A stretch of DNA of 64,000 nt from Glycine soja. Lineage: Eukaryota > Streptophyta > Magnoliopsida > Fabales > Fabaceae. Within the stretch, counting starts at the first letter, position 1, and each line of letters opens with the position of its first letter. This document shows positions 34,861-46,365 of this stretch, one piece after another. Position numbers and translations under genes: made by a program. Location: assembly GCF_004193775.1 (NCBI RefSeq), contig NC_041021.1, forward strand, positions 17,748,583 to 17,812,582, given 5' to 3'. The notes beneath the pieces were generated by a model. The model was not told the origin of the DNA. It was given only the letters and a program-made list of their open reading frames with translations, and did no database searches.

Positions 34861-36360
34861 TGTCGCAACGTGCCCTTCGCGGGTGAGCGAGGGTGAGGCT
34901 CACGGGTGCGCTTTCCAAAGGAGGAAACCGGTCAAAAATGAAAATTCTAAGTTCGGGAGTTGTATTTACGCTTGAGGAAGGTATTAGCACCTCTCACGTT
35001 TGTCTCAAAGGACAACAGCCTATTTTTTAGAATTGTGGAAATTGTGTTACCTTAATTTTTATTTCTTTTTATTTTTTGAGGTCGACAAAAGCGGGGCTTT
35101 TGCTCCTACGTACCCTCCATCAAGTGATTCTTTTTACTTGAAAGGTGATCATTTTAAGGCGTTGGACCTTAAAAATGATCCATTTTACTTGGTAAGAAAC
35201 TGAAATGATAAACTTTGAAAACCATATTTTTTGTGGACGAGCTTGACTAGGCAAGTTGATTTTAGCCTTAATTTCACTTTAGTTATTAGTCAATTCAATT
35301 AAGAATGAGAAATCCCAAAGAGAAAACGTCCGATTGATTTTTCGCTTTATTTTACTAAAAGGTATTTTTTTATTATTATATTATTATTTTACCTCTTTTT
35401 TTTATTTCCAACGTGGTTACGGCACGACCGAACGGTCGGAATTCATTTTAACAGAAATTAATGAATACAACAATTCAAATGATCGGTGGAAATTTATTTT
35501 ATTTTTAGATTAGGCGAGAAACGACTTAAATAAATGACTGAAGCACGTCAAAAGGGGGTATAAAAAGCGAATGAAAACGAGAATAAAATACATGAAACAA
35601 AATGTTGACCACCACGGGTACATAAAATGAATTGAAAAGCTCGGTTTGAAGTACTTACTCGTTGAAGACTGAAGAAAACGAAGAACGAACGATGAATATT
35701 TGAAGAACGATCCAGAATCTTCGCGTAATTACTCACGGAAATGTTACGGAAGCGCCTCGGCTTGGATTTTCTTCACGGAAACAATTTTCCTCAGCAAATT
35801 TAAGAGAATACGAAATGCCAAGAAGGCTGAACCCTTTTCTTCTTCACTCCTCCCCCTATTTATAGCATAATAGGGAAGGAGCTTGCCACCCAGCTCGCCC
35901 AGGCGAGCAAGGTTGCTTCCTCCAGAAGCAACAGACTTCTGGAGGAAGAATCTGGAAGGCCCAAATGGGCCTGATTGCTATTTGTACCCCCCTTTTTACT
36001 AAATGCACCCCTTCTATTTGTTTTGGTAATTCTTTTTCCGTAACATTATGAAACTTTACGAATTTCGTAACGATACTTATTTTCCTTCTGCAAGGTTACG
36101 AATCCTTATGGATTATGTATTTACTCTTTTTTAGCTTTCGAAGAAGTTACGGAAACTCACAGATTGCGCAAAAACACCTCTTTTCGATTTCCGCCACATC
36201 ACGGAATTTCACGGATTGCGCTAGCCTGCTTCCTTTTGATTTCTGACACGTCTCGGGACTTCATTTATTGTGCAACAAAGGACACCAAGTATCTCAAAGC
36301 GGCTAACCAAAGGTTGCATGTCATCAAGTAATAATCCCCGGATGAAATTAGGGTATGACA
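34861..36360 (-). repeat. 5' LTR of element B (1,500 bp)
   Basis: The LTR runs from TGTCATACCCTAATTTC at 36360 to CGTTGCGACA at 34861. It has the palindrome at 35893-35908, a perfect 12-bp inverted repeat TTCCTCCAGAAG / CTTCTGGAGGAA (35917-35947), a TATA box at 35856-35865 and the hairpin at 35147-35180. The shared module is half deleted (35077-35110). Its start abuts truncated pol of element D head to head. Confidence 0.88.
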
Positions 36361-39300
36361 CATGGTCGTACCAAGACATGCCAGGTCTGGACCTCGACAT
36401 TGTGCAGCATAAGTTGCCATTGAATCTTGGGTGTTCCCCGATTAAGCAAAAACTACGAAGGATGAGACCCGAAATGTCTTTGAAAATTAAAGAAGAAGTG
36501 AGAAAGCAGTTCGATGCGGGTTTCTTGGTTGTAGCTCGATACCCGGAGTGGGTAGCCAACATTGTCCTGGTCCTAAAAAAGGACGGCAAAGTGCGAATGT
36601 GCGTAGACTATTGGGACTTAAAACGAGCCAGTCCTAAAGACAATTTTGCCTTACCACACATTGATATACTGGTAGATAATACAGCCAAGTTCGCCCTTTT
36701 CTCCTTTATGGATGGTCTCTCAGGGTATAATCAGATAAAGATGGCACCCGAAGATGTGGAGAAGACTACTTTCGTCACCCTATGGGGAACATTCTGCTAC
36801 AAAGTGATGGCCTTCGGGCTAAAAAATACTGGGGCAACCTATCAACGTGCCATGGTAGCCTTATTCCACGACATGATGCATAAAGAGATAGAAGTCTACG
36901 TAGATGACATGATCGCCAAATCTCGGACCGAGGATGAACACCTCGTTAATCTGCGTAAGCTGTTTGGAAGGCTGCAGAAATACCAACTGAAACTAAACCC
37001 CGCCAAGTGCACCTTCGGGGTAAAATCGGGGAAGTTATTGGGATTTATCGTGAGCCAGAAAGGGATAGAGATAGATCCCGAGAAAGTGAAGGCCATTCTT
37101 GAAATGCTAGAGCCACGCACGGAGAAGCAGGTTCGAGGTTTCCTGGGAAGGTTTAACTACATCGCGAGATTTATCTCGCAACTCACCCCTACCTGCGAGC
37201 CCATCTTCAAACTATTGCGTAAGAACCAGGCGGTCCTGTGGAGCAGCGACTGCCAAGAGGCCTTTGAAAAAAACAAACAGAGTCTCGCAAATCCCCCGGT
37301 GCTCATGCCACCTATAACAAGAAGACCTCTTTTTCTGTACATGACGGTGTTAGACGAGTCTATGGGGTGCGTGTTGGGTCAGCACAATGACTCTGGGAAA
37401 AAGGAACAAGCCATTTACTATTTAAGCAAAAAGTTTACCACCTGTGAGATGAATTACTCAATGTTGGAAAGGACATGTTGCGCCTTGGTATGGGCATCAC
37501 ATCGTCTTAGGAAGTACATGCTCAGTCATACCACGTGGCTTATTTCCAAAATGGATCCCGTGAAATACATCTTTGAGAAGCCGGCCCTCACGGGACGAAT
37601 CGCTAGGTGGCAGGTACTACTATCTGAATTCGATATTGTGTACGTCACCCAAAAGGCGATAAAGGGAAGCGCCTTGGCAGATTATTTGGCCCAACAACCC
37701 CTCCATGATTATCGACCGATGCACCCTGAGTTCCCGGATGAAGACATCATGGCCCTATTCGAGGAGAAGCGGACGCACGAGGATATAGACAAATGGATTG
37801 TTTGTTTCGATGGGGCATCTAATGCTTTGGGACATGGAGTAGGGGAAGCCCTTGTATCCTAAGATGATCAATGTATTCCTTTCACGGCCAGGCTAGGTTT
37901 CGATTGTACCAACAATATGGCCGAATATGAAGTGTGCGCCCATGGGATTCAAGCGGCCATTGATTTTGACGTGAAGCTACTCAAAGTGTATGGAGACTCG
38001 ACTTTGGTAATACACCAATTGAGAGGAGAATGGGAAACTAGGGATCAAAAGTTGATACTCTATCAAACTCATATCTTGAAGTTAGGCGAATTCTTTGACG
38101 ACATTTCTTTCCACCACATACCTCGGGAAGAGAATCAAATGGCCAATGCATTGGCCACCTTGGCATCCATGTTTCAACTTGCCCCACACGGGGATCTGTC
38201 GTACATTGAATTCAGATCTCGGGGCAAGCCGGCACATTGTTGTGCGATAGAGGAAGAGCGAGATGGGAAACCGTGGTATTTCGACATCAAACAGTAGTCA
38301 AGAACAAAGAATATCCACCAGGGATTTCCGACAATGACAAAAGAACATTAAGGAGATTGACTACTGGTTTCTTTGTGAGTGGTACCATCCTGTACAAACA
38401 AAACCACGACATGACCCTCCTGCGATGCATAGATGCCAAAGAGGCGAACTACATGATTGAGGAAATCCACGGGGGTTCATTTGGGACACATGCGAATCGG
38501 CATGCTATGGCCAGGAAGATCCTTAGAGCAGGTTATTATTGGCTCACTATGGAAAGCGATTGTTGCGCCTATGTTAGGAAATGCCATAAATGTCAAGCGT
38601 ACGCGAACAATGTCAATGTTCCGCGACATCCTTTGAATGTCATGTCCGCCCCTTGGCCTTTTTCCATGTGGGGGATAGATGTCATTGGGGCCATCGAACC
38701 CAAAGCTTCGAACGGTCATCGCTTCATTCTCGTGGCGATAGATTATTTCACTAAATGGGTCGAAGCGGCTTCTTATACCAATGTCACGAGGAGTGTGGTG
38801 GTCAGATTCATAAAGAGGGAACTGATTTGTCGATACGAACTCCCTAGGAAGATCATTACTGACAATGGCACCAATCTGAATAACAAAATGATGCAGGAAA
38901 TGTGCGGGGATTTCAAGATCCAGCATCATAACTCCACCCCCTATCGGCCAACGATGAACGGGGTTATGGAGGCTACAAATAAAAATATTAAGAAGATTAT
39001 TCAGAAGATAACGATGTCATACAAAGATTGGCATGTGATGTTGCCTTTTGCCCTGCATGGATATCAAACCTCGGTACGAACCTCTACTGGGGCAACGCCG
39101 TATTCCTTGGTTTATGGGATGGAAGCGGTACTCCCATTTGAGGTAGAGGTCCCTTTCCAAAAGATATTAGCGGAATCGGGCCTAGAAGAATCAGTGTGGG
39201 CTCAAACACGCTACGACCAACTCAACCTTATTGAAGGTAAGCATTTGACGGCCATGAGCCATGGGCGCCTGTATCAACAAAGGATAAAGAACGTGTTCGA

Positions 39301-39517
39301 TAAGAAGGTACACCCACGTAAGTTCAATCAGGGGGACCTTGTCCTGAAAATGATATCCCACGATGTTAAAGATAATCGAGGGAAGTGGGCCCCGAATTAC
39401 GAAGGACCTTTCGTTGTGAAAAGGGCTTTTTCTGGGGGGGCTCTGATGCTCACCAACATGGATGGCGAGGAGCTACCCTCGCCCGTGTCGTTAAGCGATA
39501 TTACGCTTGAAATCTAG
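36361..39517 (+). pseudogene. pol: Pol of element D (RT, two RNase H, integrase), truncated and broken
   Basis: It begins at the residue equivalent to A position 77 (WSYQDMPGL), the bases upstream belonging to the LTR of B. RT YVDD, both RNase H domains (FDGAS present) and the integrase D, D, E residues (IDVIGAI, ITDNG, NGVMEAT) are recognisable. Breaks: TAA at 37860-37862 in the second RNase H, a frameshift near 38294 between the second RNase H and integrase, and a small deletion changing the last residues near 39485. It cannot make a full Pol protein. Confidence 0.92.
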
Positions 39518-41387
39518 GGCAATTGTGGAAACCACTACATGTTCTTTTTATTTTTGTGTTTGTGTGTTCTTCTTGGTTTCCTCCAGGGATTCCTATCCAC
39601 TGTAATTGTTTCGTCATAGTTATTTAAAAGAAGAGAACATGGGTCTGAGGCTTCAGTCCTCACTTTGGTTTTAAACCATGTGCAGTTTGTGATGACCTGA
39701 GCCCTTTCGCTCAGTTCATAGGGTGCCCCAAGTGCTTAATTAAAACTAAACCTAACCAGCTTTCACTAAGAAGATTATTGCATTTGAAAACATTCATGCA
39801 TACGCATACGCATGCATATTTTGTGATAAACAGGGGTAGAATCGTCTTAGGCAACAGTCAGAGGTCGAGACAAGGTTAAAGGCAGAAACCAATCAAGGTA
39901 AGATGACGACGAGGTCATGATTTGCTATGCATTTTTGTTTCCTACTTTCAGGTACTTAGGGACGAACGCAAGGAGAGGCTAGGGTCACGACTAATAGGTC
40001 GTCATCCTTTGCCTAGCTCGGGACAAACGAGAAGCGCCGCTGCAAAGCAGCCTAGTATCCTTTAAAAATCTCTAGTAATTATTGTTGTTGTGTCTATAAA
40101 GTAAGTGTTAGATGCCTAATCTACCCTGAGGGGCTTCGAGTAAGCGAACACTGGCCCTTAGGAGTCTTACTTATTTCCTCCCAAAAAAAAAATTGCAGGT
40201 TAGCTCGCCTGGGCGAGCAACCCCTGCACGAAATGGGTTAAAAAGGGGGAAGGGGGAAGGTTTCTGCACCAAAAACTCTTCCCCCCCCCCCCTTCATTCA
40301 AAAAGAAAGCTACGGGAATCACCAATTTTGAAGCCCCTAGGTCACCATTTTTCACGTTTTTGATTCCATTTTGCTCTATTATTCATCTCCAACAAGTAAG
40401 TACCTCATTCTTGGGCTCTCTGGCTTTCGAGTGATAAATTTTGGTGCTCTAAGTTGCATGTATTTGCTTAAAACGTGAGGGATTTATCCTTGAATTATTG
40501 CTTGTTTTTGTTGAATTGAGGGGTTGTAGGGGATGGCCTTAGGCCTAGGGTGCATTCTGAGATAATGGGGCATGCCACGTTGCCCCCATTCCCTTGATTT
40601 TCATGCTTAAACATGCGCCCACCAAGTGTTCGGTGAAATGCCCCAATGGCATTTGCACATGATTTTGTGGAACTTAGCTTGCGAAACAAATTGTACACAT
40701 TGTGAGTGTGTGGGTAGTTTGTAGAAGCTAGACTAAAGTGCCAAAAGGAGGACTCATGCCTAGGAATCTAAGTTTCTGGTTTTGAATGTAAAAAATGCAT
40801 GAGTATTAGAACATGTTTGAGGAGTTTTTTGACTAGAATTCAAAGCTTGCTGCCTCATGAGGAATGCCTTACGCTTAGATAGCATGAAAAAGCCGTTCGA
40901 TAATATGTATGTATGTAAATATGTAGCATGAAATGCCTTGAAAAATGTTGAATGAAATGCCTTGCAAAATGTTGAATAAAATGCCTTGCAAAATATGAAT
41001 ATCTGTAGCATGAAAATGCCTTGCATAATATATATAGCATGAAGTGCCTTACAAAGTGTTTGGATGGGTAGCGTAAAAGTTTCTTTCAAAATATGTGTTT
41101 GTGAGTAGGTAGCAAAAAAAGCCTTCCAAAAAATATATGTATATACATAGGATGTAGCATGAAAAGGTTTGTCAAAAAATATGTACATGGATGTGTGTCG
41201 TAAAAGTGCCTCTCACCAATTTTTTATGTGTGAAAATGCATATGTGTCATAAAATAGCACAACCCCAATATGATTATTATAAAGTGCATGTTGACACTCG
41301 CGCCATATGAAGTGTTGTTTGGCTCTTGTTTGTAATGATTGGTATATCTCTTGTAAGCTAACTTTCCAAATGTTGTCCTTATAGGAA
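39518..41387 (+). other. Spacer between pol and ORF4, element D
   Basis: Non-coding. It contains the 54-nt GT...AG block (39898-39951), the palindrome GCTCGCCTGGGCGAGC (40203-40218) and the donor ACAA|GTAAGT at 40396. After the donor come degenerate repeats of TAGCATGAAATGCCTTGCAAAA type (about 40860-41210), then the acceptor TCCTTATAG ending at 41384, three bases before ORF4's ATG. The predicted intron is 989 nt. Confidence 0.6.
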
Positions 41388-42715
41388 ATGGCTCCGAGGA
41401 AGCTTTCTGCAAAGAGATCTAGGAGGGACGCCACGGCTGAAGGGACCAGTACCGCTCCCGAGTTTGACAGCCATCATTTCAGGAGCGCTGAGCACCAACA
41501 GCGTTTCGAGGTCATCAAAGGATGGTGGTTCCACCGAGAGAGACGCATCCAGCTCTGAGACGACGAGTACACAGATTTTTAGGAAGAGATAGCTTGCCAG
41601 CGTTGGATGTCGCTGGTCACTCCCATGGCTAAGTTTGACCCAGATATGGTCCTAGAGTTTTACGCTAATGCTTGGCCCACGGAGGAGGGCGTGCGAGACA
41701 TGCGGTCATGGGTAAGGGGTCAGTGGATTCCATTTGATGCAGACACCCTCAGCTAGTTCCTAGGTGACCCGCTAGTGTTAGAGGAGGGCCAGGAGTGCGA
41801 GTTTAGTCAGAGGAGGAATCGGGCCGATGGATTTGACGAGGAGGCCATCGCCCAGCTGTTATGCATACCGGGTCAGGATTTTGCCCGGACTGCTGCCGGG
41901 TGGCGGGTGCGGATCATGTGCACCAACATGACCACCTTGACCCAGATGTGGATGACGTTGCTACTCAGCAACGTGCTGCCCAGCGATCATAACTCCAACC
42001 TCCCTCTGCCGAAGTGTCAGCTGGTGTATGCCATCGTGACACGGATGAGCGCCCATGTGGCTCAGTTGATCGCTGACGCCATTTATTTATTTGCAGGTAT
42101 GCCACCTACCAGGCACCCTCTAAACCCAGATAAGTCTAACAGGGCCCTTAGGTTTCCAGCGTTGATCACGGGTCTCTGCCAGTCATTCAGGGTTCCCGTC
42201 ACACCTAGTAAGGTGATTCGACCGCCAATCACCCAAGCCTTCATTGAGAAGTATTGCACGCCTAGACAGGCGTAGGGTGATGCACCGCAGGCCGCAGAAG
42301 CACCGCCGCCACCTCATTAGGCTGATCCAGCTGGGTCATTTGGCATGGAGCGGTATTTACAGCACTTGGTTCGCCAGCAGGCGGCCAACCACAGGGGGCA
42401 GGTGCAGATCCAGCTGGGTTATTTGGCATGGAGCGGTATTTACAGCACTTGGTTCGCCAGCAGGCGGCCAACCACAGGGGGCAGATACATGAGTGTCTCT
42501 ACCAGATCAACCTCAGTCAGTAGAGCCAGGGTTTCACTCCTTTTGCGTGCCCTACTCCAGATCAGTTCAGGGCTGAGGTTGCATGGCCCGGAGATTGGCC
42601 TGAGGCCCAGGCAGGGGAGGCGCCTGCAGAGGCTCCCGACGATGCAGAGGAGGCCCGCATGGATGAGGAGATGACAGATTTACTCGGTTTCTTGGGAGGG
42701 AGTGGAGCCACATGA
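41388..42715 (+). pseudogene. ORF4 of element D, several nonsense changes and an 83-bp duplication
   Basis: Homologue of A ORF4 starting MAPRKLSAKRSRRDA. In-frame stops: TGA 41556, TAG 41580, TAG 41754 and TAG 42273; by comparison with A these come from CGA or CAG codons. An 83-bp tandem duplication at 42324-42489 shifts the frame. A further TAG after LSQ (about 42520) is shared in position with element C. The C-terminal acidic tail ending LGFLGGSGAT-like is still recognisable. Confidence 0.8.
42324..42489 (+). repeat. 83-bp tandem duplication inside ORF4
   Basis: The blocks beginning GATCCAGCTGGGTCATTT at 42324 and GATCCAGCTGGGTTATTT at 42407 are almost identical. The 83-bp length is not a multiple of three. 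Confidence 0.9.
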
Positions 42716-44579
42716 CCAGGGGATCCCCAGATTCATATTCTCTTTTATGTTTCCTCTTTGTCTGTTACATATTATTTTTATAACTTGAGGGACTAACGTT
42801 TGTTTTGTTTTTTCGATTGTCTTTTGTTTTGTGCATACATTTTGTTTGGACTGTTGCGTTAGAGCTTACTTCGTTATTGTCGATAATGTTTGTTGAAATT
42901 CCGGAACCTTGTAGAGTTTTCCTTTAGGAACGTCATCCTAAAAATTAAACGAACAAAAATCATGATAACGCCAAGAATAGTAAAAAGGAAGAGGTGTTGT
43001 GAACAAATGTCGTGTCTATATATAAAGAAAAGAAAAGAGTTTTTATATGTAAAAAATGTATGGAAAGATTTTGTGTGTGTGTAAATAAGGTGTGAAAAGA
43101 AATTCTTGTGTGTGAGTAATGAGTGTATATAAAGAAATTTGTGTATAAGCCACGAGTGTATGTTGAAAAACGAAAAAGAAATCTTTGAACAGGAATAGAG
43201 TTTTTATATAGACCGTGTTGATATAAAGATAAAGAGTTTTTAATGCGTGTGTATACAGAAAAAGTATGTCGTGTATAAGAATGTAGGTGTACAAAGAAAA
43301 GCTTTTCTCATAGATGGTGATGGATGTATAGTTTTTGCGAACATAAAAAATGAAACAAAAAAGAAAAAAGAAAGAAAGACCTCGAAGGTCGGCATGTTAT
43401 GGTCATAGGAAGCATAAATCATTCGTAGAGAGCAAACATATCTTTGGGAAACAAGAGACTGACGCTAAGAGTTTATTTTCCAGAATAATCGAGATAAGAA
43501 TGGATAGATTCATTGAATCGATGAAAGAACATAATTTTGAAATATTGGGTCTACTTGTGTAAATCCCAAGCCTTAGTATCACAATGCCATAAACAGGATG
43601 CTTGAGTGCCCACCTGGCTCTAGCCATGACTAATTTTGCACGTTGTTTCCAAATCATCATTATTACGCGTGCCTCGTGGAAAAAATATGGAAATTCAACC
43701 CAGACCGACACCTTGACACACGAATTTGTTTTGCCCCAGATATCAAAATCGGGCTCGCACGATGAAAAGACCATGTTGAGACACAACCTTAAGCTACTTT
43801 GAACCTTGGCCCATGAAAAAAATCCACATCTTTTCCCCCGAAGAAAAGGACGACAGAATCTCCTCAAGGAAGAGCGAATAACGAATGCTAAAACTCGAAT
43901 TCCCAATCAAAGATCGGAAAGGAAGAAATGAAAAGAAAGAAAAGAAAAGGAAAAGAAGGATTCCCGATCAAAGATCAGAAGAAAGTAAAAAGAAAAAGAT
44001 CGAAGGAAAAACAAAATAATTCCCGATCAATACAGGAAACCAGAAAAGAGAACAGAAGATCTTCTGACCAGATAAATTTTCAGCAGTGTAAATGACTGCC
44101 GGCACAGGAAAACCCATTTTTAAAGTAGTTCTTCCTTTGGGATTGCCATTCAAAGTCGCTCTCGACTGGCGATATCCCGCCCCACATAAACAAAGAGGAA
44201 AAAACTGAATCACCCAGCTTCCTCTCCAAAAACACTACCCTCGAGAAAATCCTATCGATCCGTGATCGTGCGTGTGATCTTTTGGTTCGATAGGAAATCA
44301 TGTGCAAAATAAAGTAATGGTGCAGCTATGGTTTGGGATTAGGGTAAAACACTTACCTATGTGAGTTTTTATACACTATGAGTGATTTTATTCCCAGTTT
44401 CTCTTTGACCCGACGTTTTCCCTGAATGTTCATTTAAAAGCTAAATGTTGACATCCTGCCCTTCATTTTCGGTTACAAGGAAAATTACTCTTGGCATGAG
44501 TATATTGTTTCTCTAAAATATGGTGCTCTCATGCATGATTTATTTTTCCTTGCTAAAGCATGTTCTCCTTTTAGGTGAA
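42716..44579 (+). other. Element D 3' untranslated region
   Basis: Non-coding. The stretch 42960-43340 is purine- and GT-rich with degenerate short repeats. GATC-type hairpins occur at about 43896-44050 (TTCCCGATCAAAGATCAG and relatives). The end matches element C 60340-61130. No gene seen. Confidence 0.65.
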
Positions 44580-46206
44580 AGAACCCGGTGGACCATTCGG
44601 TCCCGCCAACAAGTCTTATCCGGAGCCCCACGAATTGATTACCTAGCGTTGTTCGTGCATTCTCCACCAATGAATATTATCCGGAGCCCCATGAATTGAT
44701 TGTCATTCATGCATCCTCCACCAACGAGTCCGGAGCCACACGAATTGATTGCCTAGCGTTGTTCGTGCATCCTCCACCATCAAGTTCGGAGCCCCATGAA
44801 TTGATTGTCATTAATGCATCCTCCACCATCGAGTCCGGAGCCCCACAAATTGATTGCCTAGAGCTGTTCGTGCATCCGCCACAAATGAATCTTATCCGGA
44901 GCCCCATGAATTGATTGCCATTCATGCATCCTCCACCATCGAGTCCGGAGCCCGACGAATTGATTGCCTAGCGCTGTTCGTGCATCCTCCACCAATGAAT
45001 CTTATCCGGAGCCCCATGAATTGATTGCCATTCATGCATCCTCCACCATCGAGTCCGGAGCCCGACGAATTGATTGCCTAGCACTGTTCGTGCATCCTCC
45101 ACCAATGAATCTTATCCGGAGCCCCATGAATTGATTGTCATTCATGCATCCTCCACCATCGAGTCCGGAGCCCCACGAATTGATTGCCTAGCATTGTTCG
45201 TGCATCCTCCACCATCAAGTCTGGAGCCCCATGAATTGATTGTCATTCATGCATCCTCCACCATCGAGTCCGGAGCCCGACGAATTGATTGCCTAGTGCT
45301 GTTCGTGTATCCGCCACCAATGAATCTTATCCGGAGCCCCATGAATTGATTGCCATTCATGCACCCTCCACCATCGAGTCCGGAGCCCGACGAATTGATT
45401 GCCTAGCGCTGTTCGTGCATCCTCCACCAATGAATCTTATCCGGAGCCCCATGAATTGATTGCCATTCATGCATCCTCCACCATCGAGTCCGGAGCCCGA
45501 TGAATTGATTGCCTAGCGCTGTTCATGCATCCTCCACCATCAAGTCCGGAGCCCCATGAATTGATTGTCATTCATGCATCCTCCACCATCGAGTCTGGAG
45601 CCTAACGAATTGATTGCCTAGTGTTGTTCGTGCATCTGCCACCAATGAATCTTATCCGAAGCCCCATGAATTGATTGCCATTCATGCATCCTCCACCATC
45701 GAGTCCGGAGCCCGACGAATTGATTGCCTAGCGTTGTTCGTGCATCCTCCACCAATGAATCTTATCCGGAGCCCCATGAATTGATTGTCATTCATGCATC
45801 CTCCACCATCGAGTCCGGAGCCCCACGAATTGATTGCCTAGCGCTGCTCGTGCAACCTCCACCAATGAATCTTATCCGTAGCCCCATGAATTGATTGTCA
45901 TTCATGCATCCTCCACCATCTAGTCCAGAGCCCCACGAATTGATTGCCTAGCGTTGTTCGTGCATCCTCTACCAACGAATCTTGTCCGGAGCCCCATGAA
46001 TTGATTGTCATTCATGCATCCTCCACCATCGAGTCCAGAGCTCCACGAATTGATTGCCTAGCGCTGTTCATGTGTACTCCACCATCAAGTCCGGAGCCCC
46101 ACGAATTGATTGCCTAGCATTGTTCGTGTATCCTCCACCATCCTATTCGGAGCCCCTTGAATTGATTGCCTAGAGCTGTTCATGCATCCTCCATTATCAA
46201 GCGCGG
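44580..46206 (+). repeat. 3' tandem repeat array of element D, dimeric period about 110 bp
   Basis: Two related monomers alternate: one of about 49 bp (TCCGGAGCCCCATGAATTGA ... CACCATCGAG) and one of about 61 bp (TCCGGAGCCCCACGAATTGA ... CCAATGAATCTTA). They give roughly 14-15 dimers, with some 56-bp variants. Open frames that run through the array arise from the repeat itself. No unique spacers exist, so it is not a CRISPR. It occupies the place of the A and C arrays but shares no sequence with them. It starts right after a stem-loop at 44587-44607. Confidence 0.95.
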
Positions 46207-46365
46207 AGCCTCGAGTGACTGGAAAATATGTTTTTTTTGGTTATTTTTCCGATCGGTTCCTTCGCCAAATATGTGTATACATGTATATTATGTTATCGGT
46301 GTTTTTTGTTGTTTGTGTTTGTTTTGTGTTGTGCAAAGAAAGAAGAAGGAGAGACGCGAGTCGTC

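Larger units (their letters stand above)
29725..36360 (-). mobile_element. Element B: 5' half of an Ogre-like retrotransposon, interrupted by element A
   Basis: Minus-strand order: LTR 36360-34861, PBS, leader, ORF1 34161-32296, gag 32059-29725. The gag frame stops exactly where the LTR of A begins (29724/29725), so A appears inserted in B and the rest of B should lie beyond A, outside the window. ORF1 and gag have premature stops, making B older than A. Confidence 0.85.

Noticed and set aside
40760..41188. Minus-strand frame of 142 codons
   Set aside because: It is antisense in the degenerate short repeats of the element D intron; no conservation in A or C.
44696..45349. Open frames with repeated HASSTIESGAP peptides, and the idea of a CRISPR array
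   Set aside because: The frames are by-products of the 110-bp repeat. Units are contiguous with no unique spacers, and the DNA is plant nuclear.
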